From WFQV01 sp964611145 (GTDB lineage Bacteria; Bacteroidota; Ignavibacteria; Ignavibacteriales; Melioribacteraceae), in assembly GCA_964611145.1 (NCBI GenBank), contig CAZSYM010000001.1, positions 1 through 64,000 of the forward strand: a stretch of 64,000 nucleotides of DNA. The letters are read 5' to 3'. The position numbers and the translations under genes are program-made. Under the pieces are notes generated by a model that saw nothing but the letters and a program-made list of their open reading frames with translations, did not search any database and was not told the DNA's origin. Below, one piece after another: positions 35,634 through 45,222 of the stretch (the stretch's first letter is position 1; each line of letters opens with the position of its first letter).

Positions 35634-36287
35634 ATGAATCGCAAAGAATTGCTTCGTCTTATCGAAGGAGGTGAAGGCTTACGAACCGAGTTCAAAAGAA
35701 AATTCTCGACGTTTGAGAAAATTGCCAAAGAATTAATTGCCTTTGCAAACACCAAAGGCGGTGTTCTGATTATAGGCGTAGATGATAACGGGAAAATTTA
35801 CGGCGTGGAAAGTGAAAAAGGGGAAACGGAGTTGGTGAAGGAAGCCGCCGAAAGATATTGCGAACCGCCCGTGGATATTAGTATTCAGTATTTTGATGTA
35901 GAAAACAAGGAGTTGGTGGTCGTTACCGTGCCGGAATCGGAATACAAGCCCCATCGTGTTCAAGATTATCTTCCGGAAATTGAACCGAACACCGCTCACG
36001 TTTATGTGCGAGTGCGTGATAAAAGCGTGCTTGCCAGCAAAGAGATGATTAAAATTCTTCAAGCTCGCGCCAAAAGGTTGACATTGAAGCATTACGAAAT
36101 AGGCAAGATAGAAAAAATAGTTTTCGAGTATTTAGAAGACCACGAAAGTATCACGGTCAAGGAATTGAAGCAGAAAGCCAATGTTTCTTATCGCAGAGCC
36201 TCTCGCGCTTTGATTAAGCTTGTTCGCGCCAATCTTTTAATGATTCATACGAAAGAAAACGGAGAAGATTATTTCACGTATTTTTGA
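35634..36287 (+). CDS. AlbA_2 (Schlafen-type) DNA-binding domain protein
   Basis: In this 217-aa protein the AlbA_2 domain covers about 10-135 (TEFKRKF, ELIAFANTKGGVLIIGVDDN, VRVRDKSV), and a C-terminal helix-turn-helix follows (about 150-217, ESITVKELKQKANVSYRRAS). The combination is that of an ATP-binding or nucleic-acid-binding transcriptional regulator. It begins eight bases after the TPR lipoprotein gene, so it is probably cotranscribed. Confidence 0.87.
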   Translation: MNRKELLRLIEGGEGLRTEFKRKFSTFEKIAKELIAFANTKGGVLIIGVDDNGKIYGVESEKGETELVKEAAERYCEPPVDISIQYFDVENKELVVVTVPESEYKPHRVQDYLPEIEPNTAHVYVRVRDKSVLASKEMIKILQARAKRLTLKHYEIGKIEKIVFEYLEDHESITVKELKQKANVSYRRASRALIKLVRANLLMIHTKENGEDYFTYF

Positions 36288-36387
36288 AGGTCGGTAATGT
36301 TTTTATCACTGCGCTTTTGTTTGGGGCGTTAGTAAAAACATCAGGAGTTTCGCAACGAAATTCTAAAAATTTCTTATTTTTACAAAT

Positions 36388-38457
36388 ATGGAAATTGCAG
36401 TAAAGAAATACTATTCGAATATTTCCAAGTGGGCGGCATCGCGCTTCGAGCGGGCAAAGATGACCGAACATACCTTCATGATTATTGTGGCTATTATTAT
36501 TGGAATATTGGCTGGCTATTCGGCAATTCTTATACGTTGGCTCATTAAAACCATTTCCAATATTTCTTTTTCCGGTCCAGGCAACTTTTTAGACAATGTG
36601 ATTGCGGCGCCTTGGTATTGGAAAATTTTAATTCCTGCAATCGGGGGATTGATTGTGGGACCCATTATCTATTTCTTTGCACCGGAAGCAAAGGGACATG
36701 GTGTTCCGGAGGTAATGCAAGCAATACTTTTGAAAGGCGGGAATATTCGTCCCCGCGTGGCAATAATCAAGGCGATAGCCTCTGCAATTTCGATAGGAAC
36801 CGGTGGCTCGGTCGGTAGAGAGGGACCCATTATTCAAATAGGTTCCAGCCTTGGCTCCACCGTAGGACAATTTTTTCGCGTGCCTACGCGACGACTTAAA
36901 ACTCTTGTGGGATGCGGTGCGGCTGCCGGAATTGCCGCGGCTTTTAACGCTCCCATTGCCGGAGCGCTTTTTGCCGTTGAAATTATTCTCATGGATTTTG
37001 CGGTGGCGCAGTTCTCCCCGATTGTCATTTCTTCCGTGATGGCTACGGTTATTTCGCATTCCTACGAAGGGAAATTTTCGGCTTTTCACGTCCCTCCGTA
37101 TCAATATGTTTCTCCTTATGAAATAGGATTTTATTTTTTACTCGGTGCAATTACGGGATTGGCTGCATACCTTTTTATTAAATTGCTTTACTTCTCGGAA
37201 GATTACTTTGACAACAAACTGAAACTCCCCGAATATGTGAAGCCGTTGATTGGCGGGCTTGGCGTGGGGGTAATGGCGTTGCTTTTCCCGCACGTCATGG
37301 GCGTTGGGTACGAATCGATTAACCTCGCCTTGCACGGACATTTAATCTGGTATTTTGCCGTTATCCTTCTTTTTGCGAAAATTGTTGCGACTTCGGTAAC
37401 ATTGGGTTCGGGTGGTTCGGGAGGTATTTTCGCTCCCTCTTTGTTTATGGGAGCGATGACCGGCTTGGCGTTCGGTTGGGTGGTGCATCAGTTCTTTCCT
37501 ACAATCACGGCGGAACCGGGTGCGTACGCCTTGGTGGCAATGGGCGGATTGGTGGCTGGAACTACTCGCGCTCCCATCACGGCAATAATTATCGTCTTCG
37601 AGCTTACAAGTGATTATCAAATCATTCTGCCTTTAATGGTTACTTGTATTATCAGCATGATAGTTTCTTCCAAGCTAACGCGCGAATCGATTTATACTCT
37701 AAAACTTGTTCTGAGAAATATCGGTATTCGCGAGGGAACGGAAGTAAACATCATGGAATCCATTTTCGTGAAGGATGTTTACGAGAAGGAATTCACGTAT
37801 ATAAATGCTACCGACAATTTTAATCTTATAGTCAACAAGATTATTCAGGGCAGAGGGAGGGAGTTTCCCGTCTTGGACAACAACGGAAATCTGTTGGGAG
37901 TGATTACGGTCGATATGATTAAGGATTATCTTTTCGAAACCGATACTTTGGGCAACGTGTTGATAGCAACGGATATTTTATCGCCTAAAATCAAGACGGT
38001 CTCACCGGAAGATAATTGTCAGGTGGCGACGGAAATTATGCGCGAACTGGATTTCGAAAGTATTCCCGTTGTGGAAACGGAAGGTTCCCGCAAGGTTATC
38101 GGAGTAATCAGGACAAAGGATATTCAGGATGCTTACAATCGCGAAGTGGAACGATTGGATATTACCTCCACTTTGGCAAGTAGCATCACCATGTCCAAGA
38201 AAGAGCAGAAAATACATTTTATGGAAGGCTACGAGATTGCGGAAATTGTTCCTCCGCCTTCCTTTATAGGGAAAACAATAAAAGAGCTTAATATTCGTGC
38301 GCGTTACGGCGTGGATATACTTTCCATTAAGAGCAATGAAAGCGAAACGGTGCAAATAAAAGCCATTCCAAGCCCGGATTATATGATAGGGGCTAACGAT
38401 ACACTTATAGTCGCAGGAGAGATAGAAAAAATAAATCATCTTCAGAATATTGAATAA
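36388..38457 (+). CDS. ClC-family chloride channel with CBS pair and TrkA-C domain
   Basis: The channel core (about 25-445) keeps GHGVPEV, GSVGREGPIIQ with the gating Glu, and GSGGIFAPSLF. Two CBS domains (about 460-595) follow, then a TrkA-C (RCK-C) domain (about 610-689, IGKTIKELNIRARYGVDILS). TrkA-C domains are usual on potassium transporters and less so on ClC proteins. The CBS and TrkA-C parts suggest gating by nucleotides. The gating Glu could mean either proton-coupled exchange or channel activity. The first Ser of the usual GSGIP motif is His here (GHGVP). Confidence 0.92.
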   Translation: MEIAVKKYYSNISKWAASRFERAKMTEHTFMIIVAIIIGILAGYSAILIRWLIKTISNISFSGPGNFLDNVIAAPWYWKILIPAIGGLIVGPIIYFFAPEAKGHGVPEVMQAILLKGGNIRPRVAIIKAIASAISIGTGGSVGREGPIIQIGSSLGSTVGQFFRVPTRRLKTLVGCGAAAGIAAAFNAPIAGALFAVEIILMDFAVAQFSPIVISSVMATVISHSYEGKFSAFHVPPYQYVSPYEIGFYFLLGAITGLAAYLFIKLLYFSEDYFDNKLKLPEYVKPLIGGLGVGVMALLFPHVMGVGYESINLALHGHLIWYFAVILLFAKIVATSVTLGSGGSGGIFAPSLFMGAMTGLAFGWVVHQFFPTITAEPGAYALVAMGGLVAGTTRAPITAIIIVFELTSDYQIILPLMVTCIISMIVSSKLTRESIYTLKLVLRNIGIREGTEVNIMESIFVKDVYEKEFTYINATDNFNLIVNKIIQGRGREFPVLDNNGNLLGVITVDMIKDYLFETDTLGNVLIATDILSPKIKTVSPEDNCQVATEIMRELDFESIPVVETEGSRKVIGVIRTKDIQDAYNREVERLDITSTLASSITMSKKEQKIHFMEGYEIAEIVPPPSFIGKTIKELNIRARYGVDILSIKSNESETVQIKAIPSPDYMIGANDTLIVAGEIEKINHLQNIE

Positions 38458-38499
38458 TGTTCTCCGGATAAAAAAACTAAGGGTTGATATTTCTTTTTA

Positions 38500-38531
38500 A
38501 TCTTGACAAAAATATCAAGATAAATTATTTT
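38500..38531 (+). promoter_or_regulatory. Candidate suf promoter with Rrf2-type inverted repeat
   Basis: A perfect 7-bp inverted repeat, ATCTTGA (38500-38506) and TCAAGAT (38515-38521), has an 8-base AT-only-but-one spacer. It overlaps a consensus -35 TTGACA (38503-38508); a -10-like TATTTT stands 17 bases further on (38526-38531). Rrf2-family operators have this kind of dyad, and an Rrf2 gene ends the operon, so autoregulation is a fair inference. A second TTGACA (38536-38541) lacks a well-placed -10. Confidence 0.5.
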
Positions 38532-38641
38532 TCGATTGACAAATATTTGTTTTTATAAAGACTTGATTGCGAAGGGTTCGAGCGGTGGAAAATTTAACCT
38601 TCCGTTAATCCTTCTCAAATATTTCAAAACAAGGAAATCCG

Positions 38642-40087
38642 ATGAAAAAAGAAAACAACGAAGTAGAACAAATCACTCAATCGGAATACAAGTGGGGATT
38701 CGTCACCGAAATAGAAACCGACGAAGTTCCCAAGGGTCTTAACGAAGAGATAATTAAAACAATTTCCGCAAAGAAAGAAGAGCCCGAATGGCTATTGGAG
38801 TGGCGCTTAAAAGCCTATCGCCATTGGCTCACATTGAAAGAACCCAAATGGGCAAAGGTAAAATACGACCCAATAGATTATCAAGACATCAAGTACTATT
38901 CCGCCCCCAAGAAAAAACCGAAGCTCAACAGCTTGGACGAAGCGGACCCCGAGTTAATTAAAACCTTCGAAAAACTCGGCATTCCATTGGAAGAACAAAA
39001 AATCCTGGCGGGAGTTGCCGTGGATGCCGTCTTCGATTCCGTATCCGTCGCCACCACTTTCAAAGAGACTCTCCGCAAACATGGGATCATTTTCAGTTCG
39101 ATTTCGGAAGCGATTAAAGAACACCCGGAATTAGTAAAAAAATATCTGGGGTCGGTGGTACCATACACGGACAATTACTTTGCCGCTCTCAACGCAGCCG
39201 TTTTTAGCGACGGCTCCTTTGTTTACATCCCCAAAGGCGTACGTTGCCCAATGGAATTAAGCACTTATTTTCGCATAAACGCCATGAACACCGGACAGTT
39301 CGAACGCACGCTAATAATTGCCGACGAGGGTTCGTACGTCAGCTATTTGGAGGGGTGTACGGCGCCAATGCGGGACGAAAACCAACTCCACGCCGCCGTG
39401 GTCGAGCTGATAGCAATGGAAAACGCCGAAATCAAATACTCCACGGTGCAAAATTGGTATCCGGGAGACAAAGACGGAAAAGGCGGTATATACAACTTCG
39501 TTACGAAAAGAGGCCTGTGCAAAGGGAACAATTCCAAAATATCATGGACACAGGTCGAAACAGGCTCCGCAATCACGTGGAAATATCCCTCCACTGTTCT
39601 TCTGGGTGATAACTCTATCGGGGAATTTTATTCCGTTGCCGTTACAAACAATCACCAACAGGCGGACACAGGCACGAAAATGATTCACATCGGGAAGAAC
39701 ACCCGCAGCACAATTATTTCGAAAGGAATTTCGGCGGGATACAGCGATAATTCTTACAGAGGATTGGTCAAAATAGCAAAGAGCGCCGAAGGTGCCAGAA
39801 ATTTTTCCCAATGCGATTCCATGCTGATGACGGACAAATGCGGCGCCCACACTTTTCCATATATCGAAGTGGAGAACAAATCCGCCATAGTAGAACACGA
39901 AGCAACAACATCCAAGGTTTCCGAAGACCAAATCTTTTATCTGAACCAACGCGGACTCTCGACGGAAGACGCCGTTAACATGATTGTCAACGGATTCTGT
40001 AAAGAAGTTTTCAAAGAACTCCCCATGGAGTTTGCAGTAGAAGCCCAAAAACTCTTAGCCATTTCCCTCGAGGGTAGCGTCGGTTAA
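38642..40087 (+). CDS. sufB: Fe-S cluster assembly scaffold SufB
   Basis: This 481-aa SufB subunit of the SufBCD scaffold assembles Fe-S clusters from sulfide delivered by SufS. The family core is seen in [55 protein letters not shown] and the C-terminal [20 protein letters not shown]. Length and motifs are standard. It opens a six-gene operon (38642-44201) with gaps of at most about 20 bases. Confidence 0.98.
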   Translation: MKKENNEVEQITQSEYKWGFVTEIETDEVPKGLNEEIIKTISAKKEEPEWLLEWRLKAYRHWLTLKEPKWAKVKYDPIDYQDIKYYSAPKKKPKLNSLDEADPELIKTFEKLGIPLEEQKILAGVAVDAVFDSVSVATTFKETLRKHGIIFSSISEAIKEHPELVKKYLGSVVPYTDNYFAALNAAVFSDGSFVYIPKGVRCPMELSTYFRINAMNTGQFERTLIIADEGSYVSYLEGCTAPMRDENQLHAAVVELIAMENAEIKYSTVQNWYPGDKDGKGGIYNFVTKRGLCKGNNSKISWTQVETGSAITWKYPSTVLLGDNSIGEFYSVAVTNNHQQADTGTKMIHIGKNTRSTIISKGISAGYSDNSYRGLVKIAKSAEGARNFSQCDSMLMTDKCGAHTFPYIEVENKSAIVEHEATTSKVSEDQIFYLNQRGLSTEDAVNMIVNGFCKEVFKELPMEFAVEAQKLLAISLEGSVG

Positions 40088-40103
40088 AAACAAGGAGATA
40101 AAA

Positions 40104-40853
40104 ATGCTTAGAATAGAAAATTTGCACGCAAAAGTTGAAGGACAAGAAATACTAAAAGGAATAAACTTAGAAATAAAAAAAGGCGAAGTACACGCCATAA
40201 TGGGACCCAACGGTTCGGGTAAGAGCACGCTTGCCAACGTTTTAGCGGGACATCCCAGTTACGAGGTAACCGAAGGGAAAGTAATTTTCGAAGGCAAAAA
40301 TTTGTTGGAACTCCCGCCCGAAGACCGCGCTCGCGAGGGTGTTTTCCTCGCTTTTCAATATCCGGTGGAAATCCCGGGTGTTACAAATTCCGTGTTCCTC
40401 AAAACAGCTATCGACGAAATCAGGAAATATCACGGGCAACCGGAAATAAGCGCAAAAGAATTCCTGGACATGCTAAAGGAGAAATCCGAAATTTTGGAAA
40501 TGGGTTCCAACATGATCAGCCGCGAGGTGAACGTCGGTTTTTCCGGCGGTGAAAAAAAGCGCAACGAGATACTTCAATTGTTGATGCTCAATCCCAAACT
40601 TGCATTGTTAGATGAAACCGATTCCGGTTTGGACATAGACGCCCTCCGAATCGTCGCAAACGGAGTCAACAAATTCAGAAACAACGAAAATGCAGTCTTG
40701 CTTGTAACTCATTATCAGCGACTTCTGGATTACATCGTACCGGACTTTGTTCACGTGCTTTACAAAGGCAAGATTATAAAATCGGGCAATAAAAACTTAG
40801 CGCTTGAGCTTGAGGAAAAAGGTTACGATTGGATAAAAGAAGAAACAGCATAG
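40104..40853 (+). CDS. sufC: Fe-S assembly ATPase SufC
   Basis: This is a 249-aa ABC-type ATPase that drives structural changes of the SufBCD complex in the cytoplasm. Walker A is GPNGSGKST, the signature is [11 protein letters not shown], and Walker B runs [12 protein letters not shown], in which SufC has the characteristic [16 protein letters not shown] lies well placed before the ATG. It sits 16 bp after sufB. Confidence 0.98.
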   Translation: MLRIENLHAKVEGQEILKGINLEIKKGEVHAIMGPNGSGKSTLANVLAGHPSYEVTEGKVIFEGKNLLELPPEDRAREGVFLAFQYPVEIPGVTNSVFLKTAIDEIRKYHGQPEISAKEFLDMLKEKSEILEMGSNMISREVNVGFSGGEKKRNEILQLLMLNPKLALLDETDSGLDIDALRIVANGVNKFRNNENAVLLVTHYQRLLDYIVPDFVHVLYKGKIIKSGNKNLALELEEKGYDWIKEETA

Positions 40854-40865
40854 CAGAGAAAAAAA

Positions 40866-42176
40866 ATGAAAAGACAAGAAGAAGCGGACAAGGCAATAAA
40901 TTGGTTCTCGGAAAAATTCTCCGAGTTCGAGGAGAGTTTAAACGGAGCCAAGGAGAACTTTGCACATAAAATCAGAAAAGATGCTATTCTAAAATTAAAC
41001 TCCCTGCGGTTTCCGACTTTAAAGACGGAAGAATGGAAGTACACAAATATTCTCCCCATTCTAAAAAACAACTTCGAACCCGTTCTACGTGCCGGGGATG
41101 CGCACTCCATAAAAAACAAAATAAACCCTCGCGCCGACATTCTCTTTTACAACGGGATTTTCTCGCAAAGGGGAAATCTCTCGAACCGCCTGCCCAAAGG
41201 CGTCATCATCAAGAGCATGAAGAAAGCCCTAACCGAAAATTCCGATATACTAGCGCGTTATATCGGAAAACTCTTAGAACCGGAAACGGGATTCGACGCT
41301 CTCAATTCCGCATTCATGAACGACGGTCTTTTCGTCTTTATTCCACGAAACACCAATGTGGAAGATACGGTTTTCGTTTCCCTCTTTACAGACAGAGCGA
41401 ACGGCTTTATCAACCTCAGAAACCTTATTATACTTGAAGAAAATGCTTCTTTGAAACTCGTTTTCGAGCGAATCGGGGAACCGGAAACAAAATACTTTGC
41501 AAACGAAGGGAAAGAAATTTTCGTAGGCAAAAATTCCTCTCTGGAAATCTATTCGATTCAAAAAGAAAGCAGAGAAGCCTTTCAAATAAAAAAGACAAAA
41601 GCGGTACAAGAAGACGACTCCCGTTTTTCTTATTTTACGTTCTCCTTCGGCGGGAAAATTGCCCGAGACGACATAGGGATAACGATAGACGGAAGCAATG
41701 CGGAATGCAATTTATACGGGCTGTACATGGGTAAATACAAGCAACACATCGATAATCACACATTTATCAATCACGCCAAACCGTACAGTTCAAGCAACGA
41801 ATTCTACAAAGGCATTCTCGATAAAGACGCCAGGGGAGTCTTCGCCGGAAAAATCTACGTAAGCGAAGGAGCACAAAAAACAAACGCTTATCAATCCAAC
41901 AAAACAATACTCCTCTCGGAAACGGCCGAGATGGACACAAAACCACAATTGGAAATTTACGCCGACGACGTAAAATGCTCCCACGGGGCTACAGTGGGAC
42001 AGCTGGATGAGATTCCGTTTTTCTACCTCCTTTCGCGCGGAATCCCACGCAACATCGCTAAAACAATGCTGGTGAGAGCCTTCGCAAACGATGTGGTCGA
42101 AAAGGTCAGCCTTGCGGAAATCAAAGAAGAGTTGAACGAACTTATCTCAGAAAAACTAAATAGTTTCGAAATTTAA
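40866..42176 (+). CDS. sufD: Fe-S assembly protein SufD
   Basis: This 436-aa protein is a SufB paralogue and the third subunit of the SufBCD scaffold. The C-terminal half shows the family beta-helix and motifs HINHAKPYSSSNEFYKGIL, AYQSNKTILLSETA and CSHGATVGQLDEIPFFYLLS. The N-terminal LRFPTLKTEEWKYTN is typical. It lies 12 bp after sufC and one base before sufS. Confidence 0.97.
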   Translation: MKRQEEADKAINWFSEKFSEFEESLNGAKENFAHKIRKDAILKLNSLRFPTLKTEEWKYTNILPILKNNFEPVLRAGDAHSIKNKINPRADILFYNGIFSQRGNLSNRLPKGVIIKSMKKALTENSDILARYIGKLLEPETGFDALNSAFMNDGLFVFIPRNTNVEDTVFVSLFTDRANGFINLRNLIILEENASLKLVFERIGEPETKYFANEGKEIFVGKNSSLEIYSIQKESREAFQIKKTKAVQEDDSRFSYFTFSFGGKIARDDIGITIDGSNAECNLYGLYMGKYKQHIDNHTFINHAKPYSSSNEFYKGILDKDARGVFAGKIYVSEGAQKTNAYQSNKTILLSETAEMDTKPQLEIYADDVKCSHGATVGQLDEIPFFYLLSRGIPRNIAKTMLVRAFANDVVEKVSLAEIKEELNELISEKLNSFEI

Positions 42177-42177
42177 A

Positions 42178-43416
42178 ATGGAAAAACAAGTCGTTCCTTT
42201 CGAGGTAAACACCATAAGAAAAGAATTTCCGATTCTGGAAAAGGAAATCGACGGCAAAAGACTAATTTACTTGGACAACGCCGCCACGACTCAAAAACCG
42301 ACCGTCGTGATAAACGCCATAGAAGAATTCTATCGAGAAAACAACGCAAATGTACATCGAGGAGTTTATCCGCTCAGTGAAAAAGCCACGGAAAAATACG
42401 AATCGGCAAGGGTAAAGGCTCAAAAATTCATAAATGCTTCCGAATCTTCCGAGGTGATTTTCACGCGGGGAGTCACGGAAGGAATTAATTTCCTTTCCGT
42501 ATCTCTATGCCGATACGGTCTTTTCGAGGAGGAAAGCGAGATAATAATTTCGGAAATGGAGCATCACTCCAATATCGTACCGTGGCAATTGGTCTGTGGA
42601 AAAAGCAAAATCAGAATTAAAACAATTCCCGTCACGGACTCCGGCGAATTGGATTTGGATGCGTATAAAAAACTCTTCAGCGAGAAAACAAAACTCGTTT
42701 CCGTAACACATGTTTCCAATACGTTAGGAACAATCAACGATATCAAAGAAATAACAAAAATAGCGCATGAACACGGCGTTCCCATAATTATTGACGGAGC
42801 GCAAGCAGCGGCGCATTTAAAAATTGACGTACAGAAAACGGATTGCGATTTTTATGTTATCTCCGGACACAAGGCTTTTGCCCCAACGGGCATAGGAATT
42901 CTGTACGGCAAAAGAAAATGGCTCGATAAAATTCCTCCTTACCAAGGCGGCGGGGAAATGATTGATAAAGTTACTTTTACAAAAAGCACATTTGCAGAAC
43001 CGCCCGCTAAATTCGAAGCAGGCACGCAAAACATCGCCGGTGCAATAGGGCTTGGGAAAGCGTTGGAGTTTATAAACAATCTAAACCGCAAAGAAACGGA
43101 GCGGTACGAAAAAGAACTTCTCGAATACGCCACCCACAAACTAAAAGAAATCAAAGGGCTAAAAATTATCGGCGAAGCGAAAAGAAAATCCGCCGTCATT
43201 TCTTTTGTGGTTCAGGACGTCAACAGCTACGACATAGGCACGCTTTTAGGAAATTACGGAATTGCGGTGCGAACGGGACATCACTGCACTCAACCACTTA
43301 TGAAAAGATTCGGCATCCAGGGTACGGTGAGAATTTCCCTCGCTCTTTACAACACAAAAGAAGAAGTGGATCTGTTCATACGGCATTTGAAAAAAGTTCT
43401 AAAAATACTCGGTTAA
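42178..43416 (+). CDS. sufS: Cysteine desulfurase SufS
   Basis: This 412-aa PLP enzyme removes sulfur from cysteine for cluster assembly. The PLP Lys is in VISGHKAFAPTG, and the persulfide-carrying Cys370 is in RTGHHCTQPLM, the group II (SufS) form. YLDNAATTQKP at the N-terminus is conserved. The start follows sufD after one base. No sufE or sufU gene is visible in the window, so the sulfur acceptor must be elsewhere or is bypassed. Confidence 0.98.
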   Translation: MEKQVVPFEVNTIRKEFPILEKEIDGKRLIYLDNAATTQKPTVVINAIEEFYRENNANVHRGVYPLSEKATEKYESARVKAQKFINASESSEVIFTRGVTEGINFLSVSLCRYGLFEEESEIIISEMEHHSNIVPWQLVCGKSKIRIKTIPVTDSGELDLDAYKKLFSEKTKLVSVTHVSNTLGTINDIKEITKIAHEHGVPIIIDGAQAAAHLKIDVQKTDCDFYVISGHKAFAPTGIGILYGKRKWLDKIPPYQGGGEMIDKVTFTKSTFAEPPAKFEAGTQNIAGAIGLGKALEFINNLNRKETERYEKELLEYATHKLKEIKGLKIIGEAKRKSAVISFVVQDVNSYDIGTLLGNYGIAVRTGHHCTQPLMKRFGIQGTVRISLALYNTKEEVDLFIRHLKKVLKILG

Positions 43417-43423
43417 ATTAAAA

Positions 43424-43744
43424 ATGGATAAAAGACAAAAAGAAGAAATAACCAGAAAAGTAATAAACACACTCAGGTCTATTTACGACCCCGAAATACC
43501 GGTGGATATTTGGGAGTTGGGTTTAATCTATGACCTAAACGTTGACAACGATTCCAACGTTTACGTAAAAATGACGCTTACCGCTCCCTCGTGCCCCGTG
43601 GCGGAAAGTTTACCAATACAGGTGCAAGAGCGCATAAGAGCTATCGAGGGAGTTAAAGACGTTTATGTGGATTTAGTATGGGATCCACCATGGTCTATGG
43701 ATTTGATGAGCGACGAAGCAAAGTTAAAATTAGGCTTTCTGTGA
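43424..43744 (+). CDS. SufT-like DUF59 (MIP18 family) Fe-S protein
   Basis: This 106-aa protein is a single DUF59 domain. The conserved core is SIYDPEIPVDIWELGLIY, MTLTAPSCPVAESL with its Cys, and VDLVWDPPWSMDLMSDEAK. In suf operons this family (SufT) helps mature Fe-S proteins. It lies eight bases after sufS and two before the regulator gene. Confidence 0.95.
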   Translation: MDKRQKEEITRKVINTLRSIYDPEIPVDIWELGLIYDLNVDNDSNVYVKMTLTAPSCPVAESLPIQVQERIRAIEGVKDVYVDLVWDPPWSMDLMSDEAKLKLGFL

Positions 43745-43745
43745 T

Positions 43746-44201
43746 ATGAAATTTACATCAATGGAAGAATACGGTTTGCGTTTGCTCGTCCGCCTCGCGA
43801 ATGCGTACGATAAAAACCTCACTCCGACAATCCCCGAATTGAGCCGAGCGGAGGGATTAACAGAGGCAAACACGGCCAAGATTCTACGCGTGCTACGCAT
43901 GGGTGGACTCTGTGAAAGCGCTCGCGGGCATACGGGCGGATATTATCTAACAATGCCTCCGGATCAAATCCCCCTTAACCAAGTACTTGATATATTGGGA
44001 GGAAAATTATTTGACAATGAATTCTGCAAAACCTACCGCGGAACGAAAGAAAGATGTATAAACGCACCCGATTGCTCGATTCGTTCTCTCTGGAAGCTTC
44101 TGCAAAAGGCTATAGACAATGCGGCATCGAAGATAACTTTAAGAGACCTACAAACAAGCGAAAAAGAAGCCGAAAAGAAATTATCTCGTTTGGTTCAATA
44201 A
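43746..44201 (+). CDS. Rrf2-family transcriptional regulator (IscR/SufR-like)
   Basis: This 151-aa winged-helix protein carries the Rrf2 recognition region (SRAEGLTEANTAKILRVL) and the wing (GHTGGYYL). Three cysteines, Cys94, Cys104 and Cys110 (C-x9-C-x5-C), stand where IscR binds its cluster; in E. coli IscR the spacings are five and five. It ends the suf operon and most likely senses Fe-S status and represses the operon through the inverted repeat at 38500-38521. Confidence 0.95.
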   Translation: MKFTSMEEYGLRLLVRLANAYDKNLTPTIPELSRAEGLTEANTAKILRVLRMGGLCESARGHTGGYYLTMPPDQIPLNQVLDILGGKLFDNEFCKTYRGTKERCINAPDCSIRSLWKLLQKAIDNAASKITLRDLQTSEKEAEKKLSRLVQ

Positions 44202-44203
44202 AA

Positions 44204-44226
44204 AATCCCCGCTACGTGCGGGGATT
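44204..44226. terminator. Bidirectional terminator between suf operon and DUF4340 gene
   Basis: Stem AATCCCCGC/GCGGGGATT with a 5-nt loop (TACGT) is flanked by A-rich sequence on the left and T-rich sequence on the right, so it can serve both the suf operon (plus) and the Gld-like operon (minus). It begins three bases after the regulator's stop codon. Confidence 0.88.
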
Positions 44227-44241
44227 GATTTTAGAAACTTT

Positions 44242-45222
44242 TTACTTTTTCTTCTTCTTGGCAAAGAACGCATCTTTCTTTACAAAAACCCTCTTGAAAA
44301 GCCTTCCGTTCTTAGCATCGAAATATGTTCCCTTGTTTTGCGAAGAGGAAACCACCATTCCCTTGCCTGTCTTGAACGCCTGCACAACAATCGTATCCTT
44401 TTCCCCTTCTATTGTCAATTTATAAGCCGCCGCTCCCAAGCTATCGGGTGAAACATCATCCACGAACTTACTCCCGTTTATCCTCGAAAGACGTCTCAGT
44501 TCCTTAACCGTCGTAGCCGAATCCGTTTCCGCTCCGTTCAGTTTCCACTTGCCGTTTTCCTTGACAAGTTGGAAAGAGCTGTCAGCCGGATAGTCGAAAG
44601 AAAGTCTATTCCATTTTTCATAATCTCCTTTTATCACCGTGGGGTCTCGCCATGCGTTTGCATTCTGATTAAAAGACCACGAAAGGAAACCGTTCACCTC
44701 GTAAACCTCGTCGCCACCGGCTAATCTTATATAAGTGCTCACCTGGGCATTATTGCTTCCGTAATAATACCCGTTTTGACTTTGCGGTTTATAAGAAAAT
44801 TTGCCGACAATCAAATCCAGCGTCGTATCGCCATCCTCAACAATCTTTACGCGCGTAGCGCCTTTCCCCACTTCGTATTTATCCCATTTTTTCTTACTTC
44901 GTGCGGCGACCCTTTCCGGTTTAATTTTCAAAAGCTCCGCAAATAAATTTTTTACCTTGTTCTTCTGAACATTATCAACCTTATTGCTGTCAAAGTTAAT
45001 CATCCACCTTCCGGCGTCGTCCTTGAAAAGTCGTATTTCCTTTCCTTTCGAGGACTTCGGATATAGAAATATTTCCGTAACTCTTGCGGTATCAATATTA
45101 ACTATGTCTTTTTTGAAAGTTCTTTCATGCTTTCCCGTTCCGGTCAAATAAATAATCGCTACAATCAAGAGCAGTACAACGAATATTATCGCTAACTTTG
45201 TTGTAGAATCTTTCTTAGACAT
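44242..45222 (-). CDS. DUF4340 domain protein
   Basis: This 326-aa protein has an N-terminal TM anchor (about 10-27) and a large extracytoplasmic part with DUF4340 repeats (RWMINFDSNKVDNVQKNKV, KWKLNGAETDSATTVKELRR). The family always travels with GldG-type ABC systems, as here: its start overlaps the GldG-like gene by eight bases. The C-terminus is a basic run (KKDAFFAKKKKK). The role is unknown. Confidence 0.9.
   Translation of the reverse strand: MSKKDSTTKLAIIFVVLLLIVAIIYLTGTGKHERTFKKDIVNIDTARVTEIFLYPKSSKGKEIRLFKDDAGRWMINFDSNKVDNVQKNKVKNLFAELLKIKPERVAARSKKKWDKYEVGKGATRVKIVEDGDTTLDLIVGKFSYKPQSQNGYYYGSNNAQVSTYIRLAGGDEVYEVNGFLSWSFNQNANAWRDPTVIKGDYEKWNRLSFDYPADSSFQLVKENGKWKLNGAETDSATTVKELRRLSRINGSKFVDDVSPDSLGAAAYKLTIEGEKDTIVVQAFKTGKGMVVSSSQNKGTYFDAKNGRLFKRVFVKKDAFFAKKKKK

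Noticed and set aside
36296..36344. Imperfect inverted repeat ATGTTTTTA ... TAAAAACAT before the ClC gene
   Set aside because: Mismatched stem with a long loop and no T tract after it; not a terminator and no known operator pattern.
38536..38564. Second TTGACA upstream of sufB as an extra promoter
   Set aside because: The TATAAA nearby is only 12 bases away and no -10-like hexamer stands at 16-18 bases.
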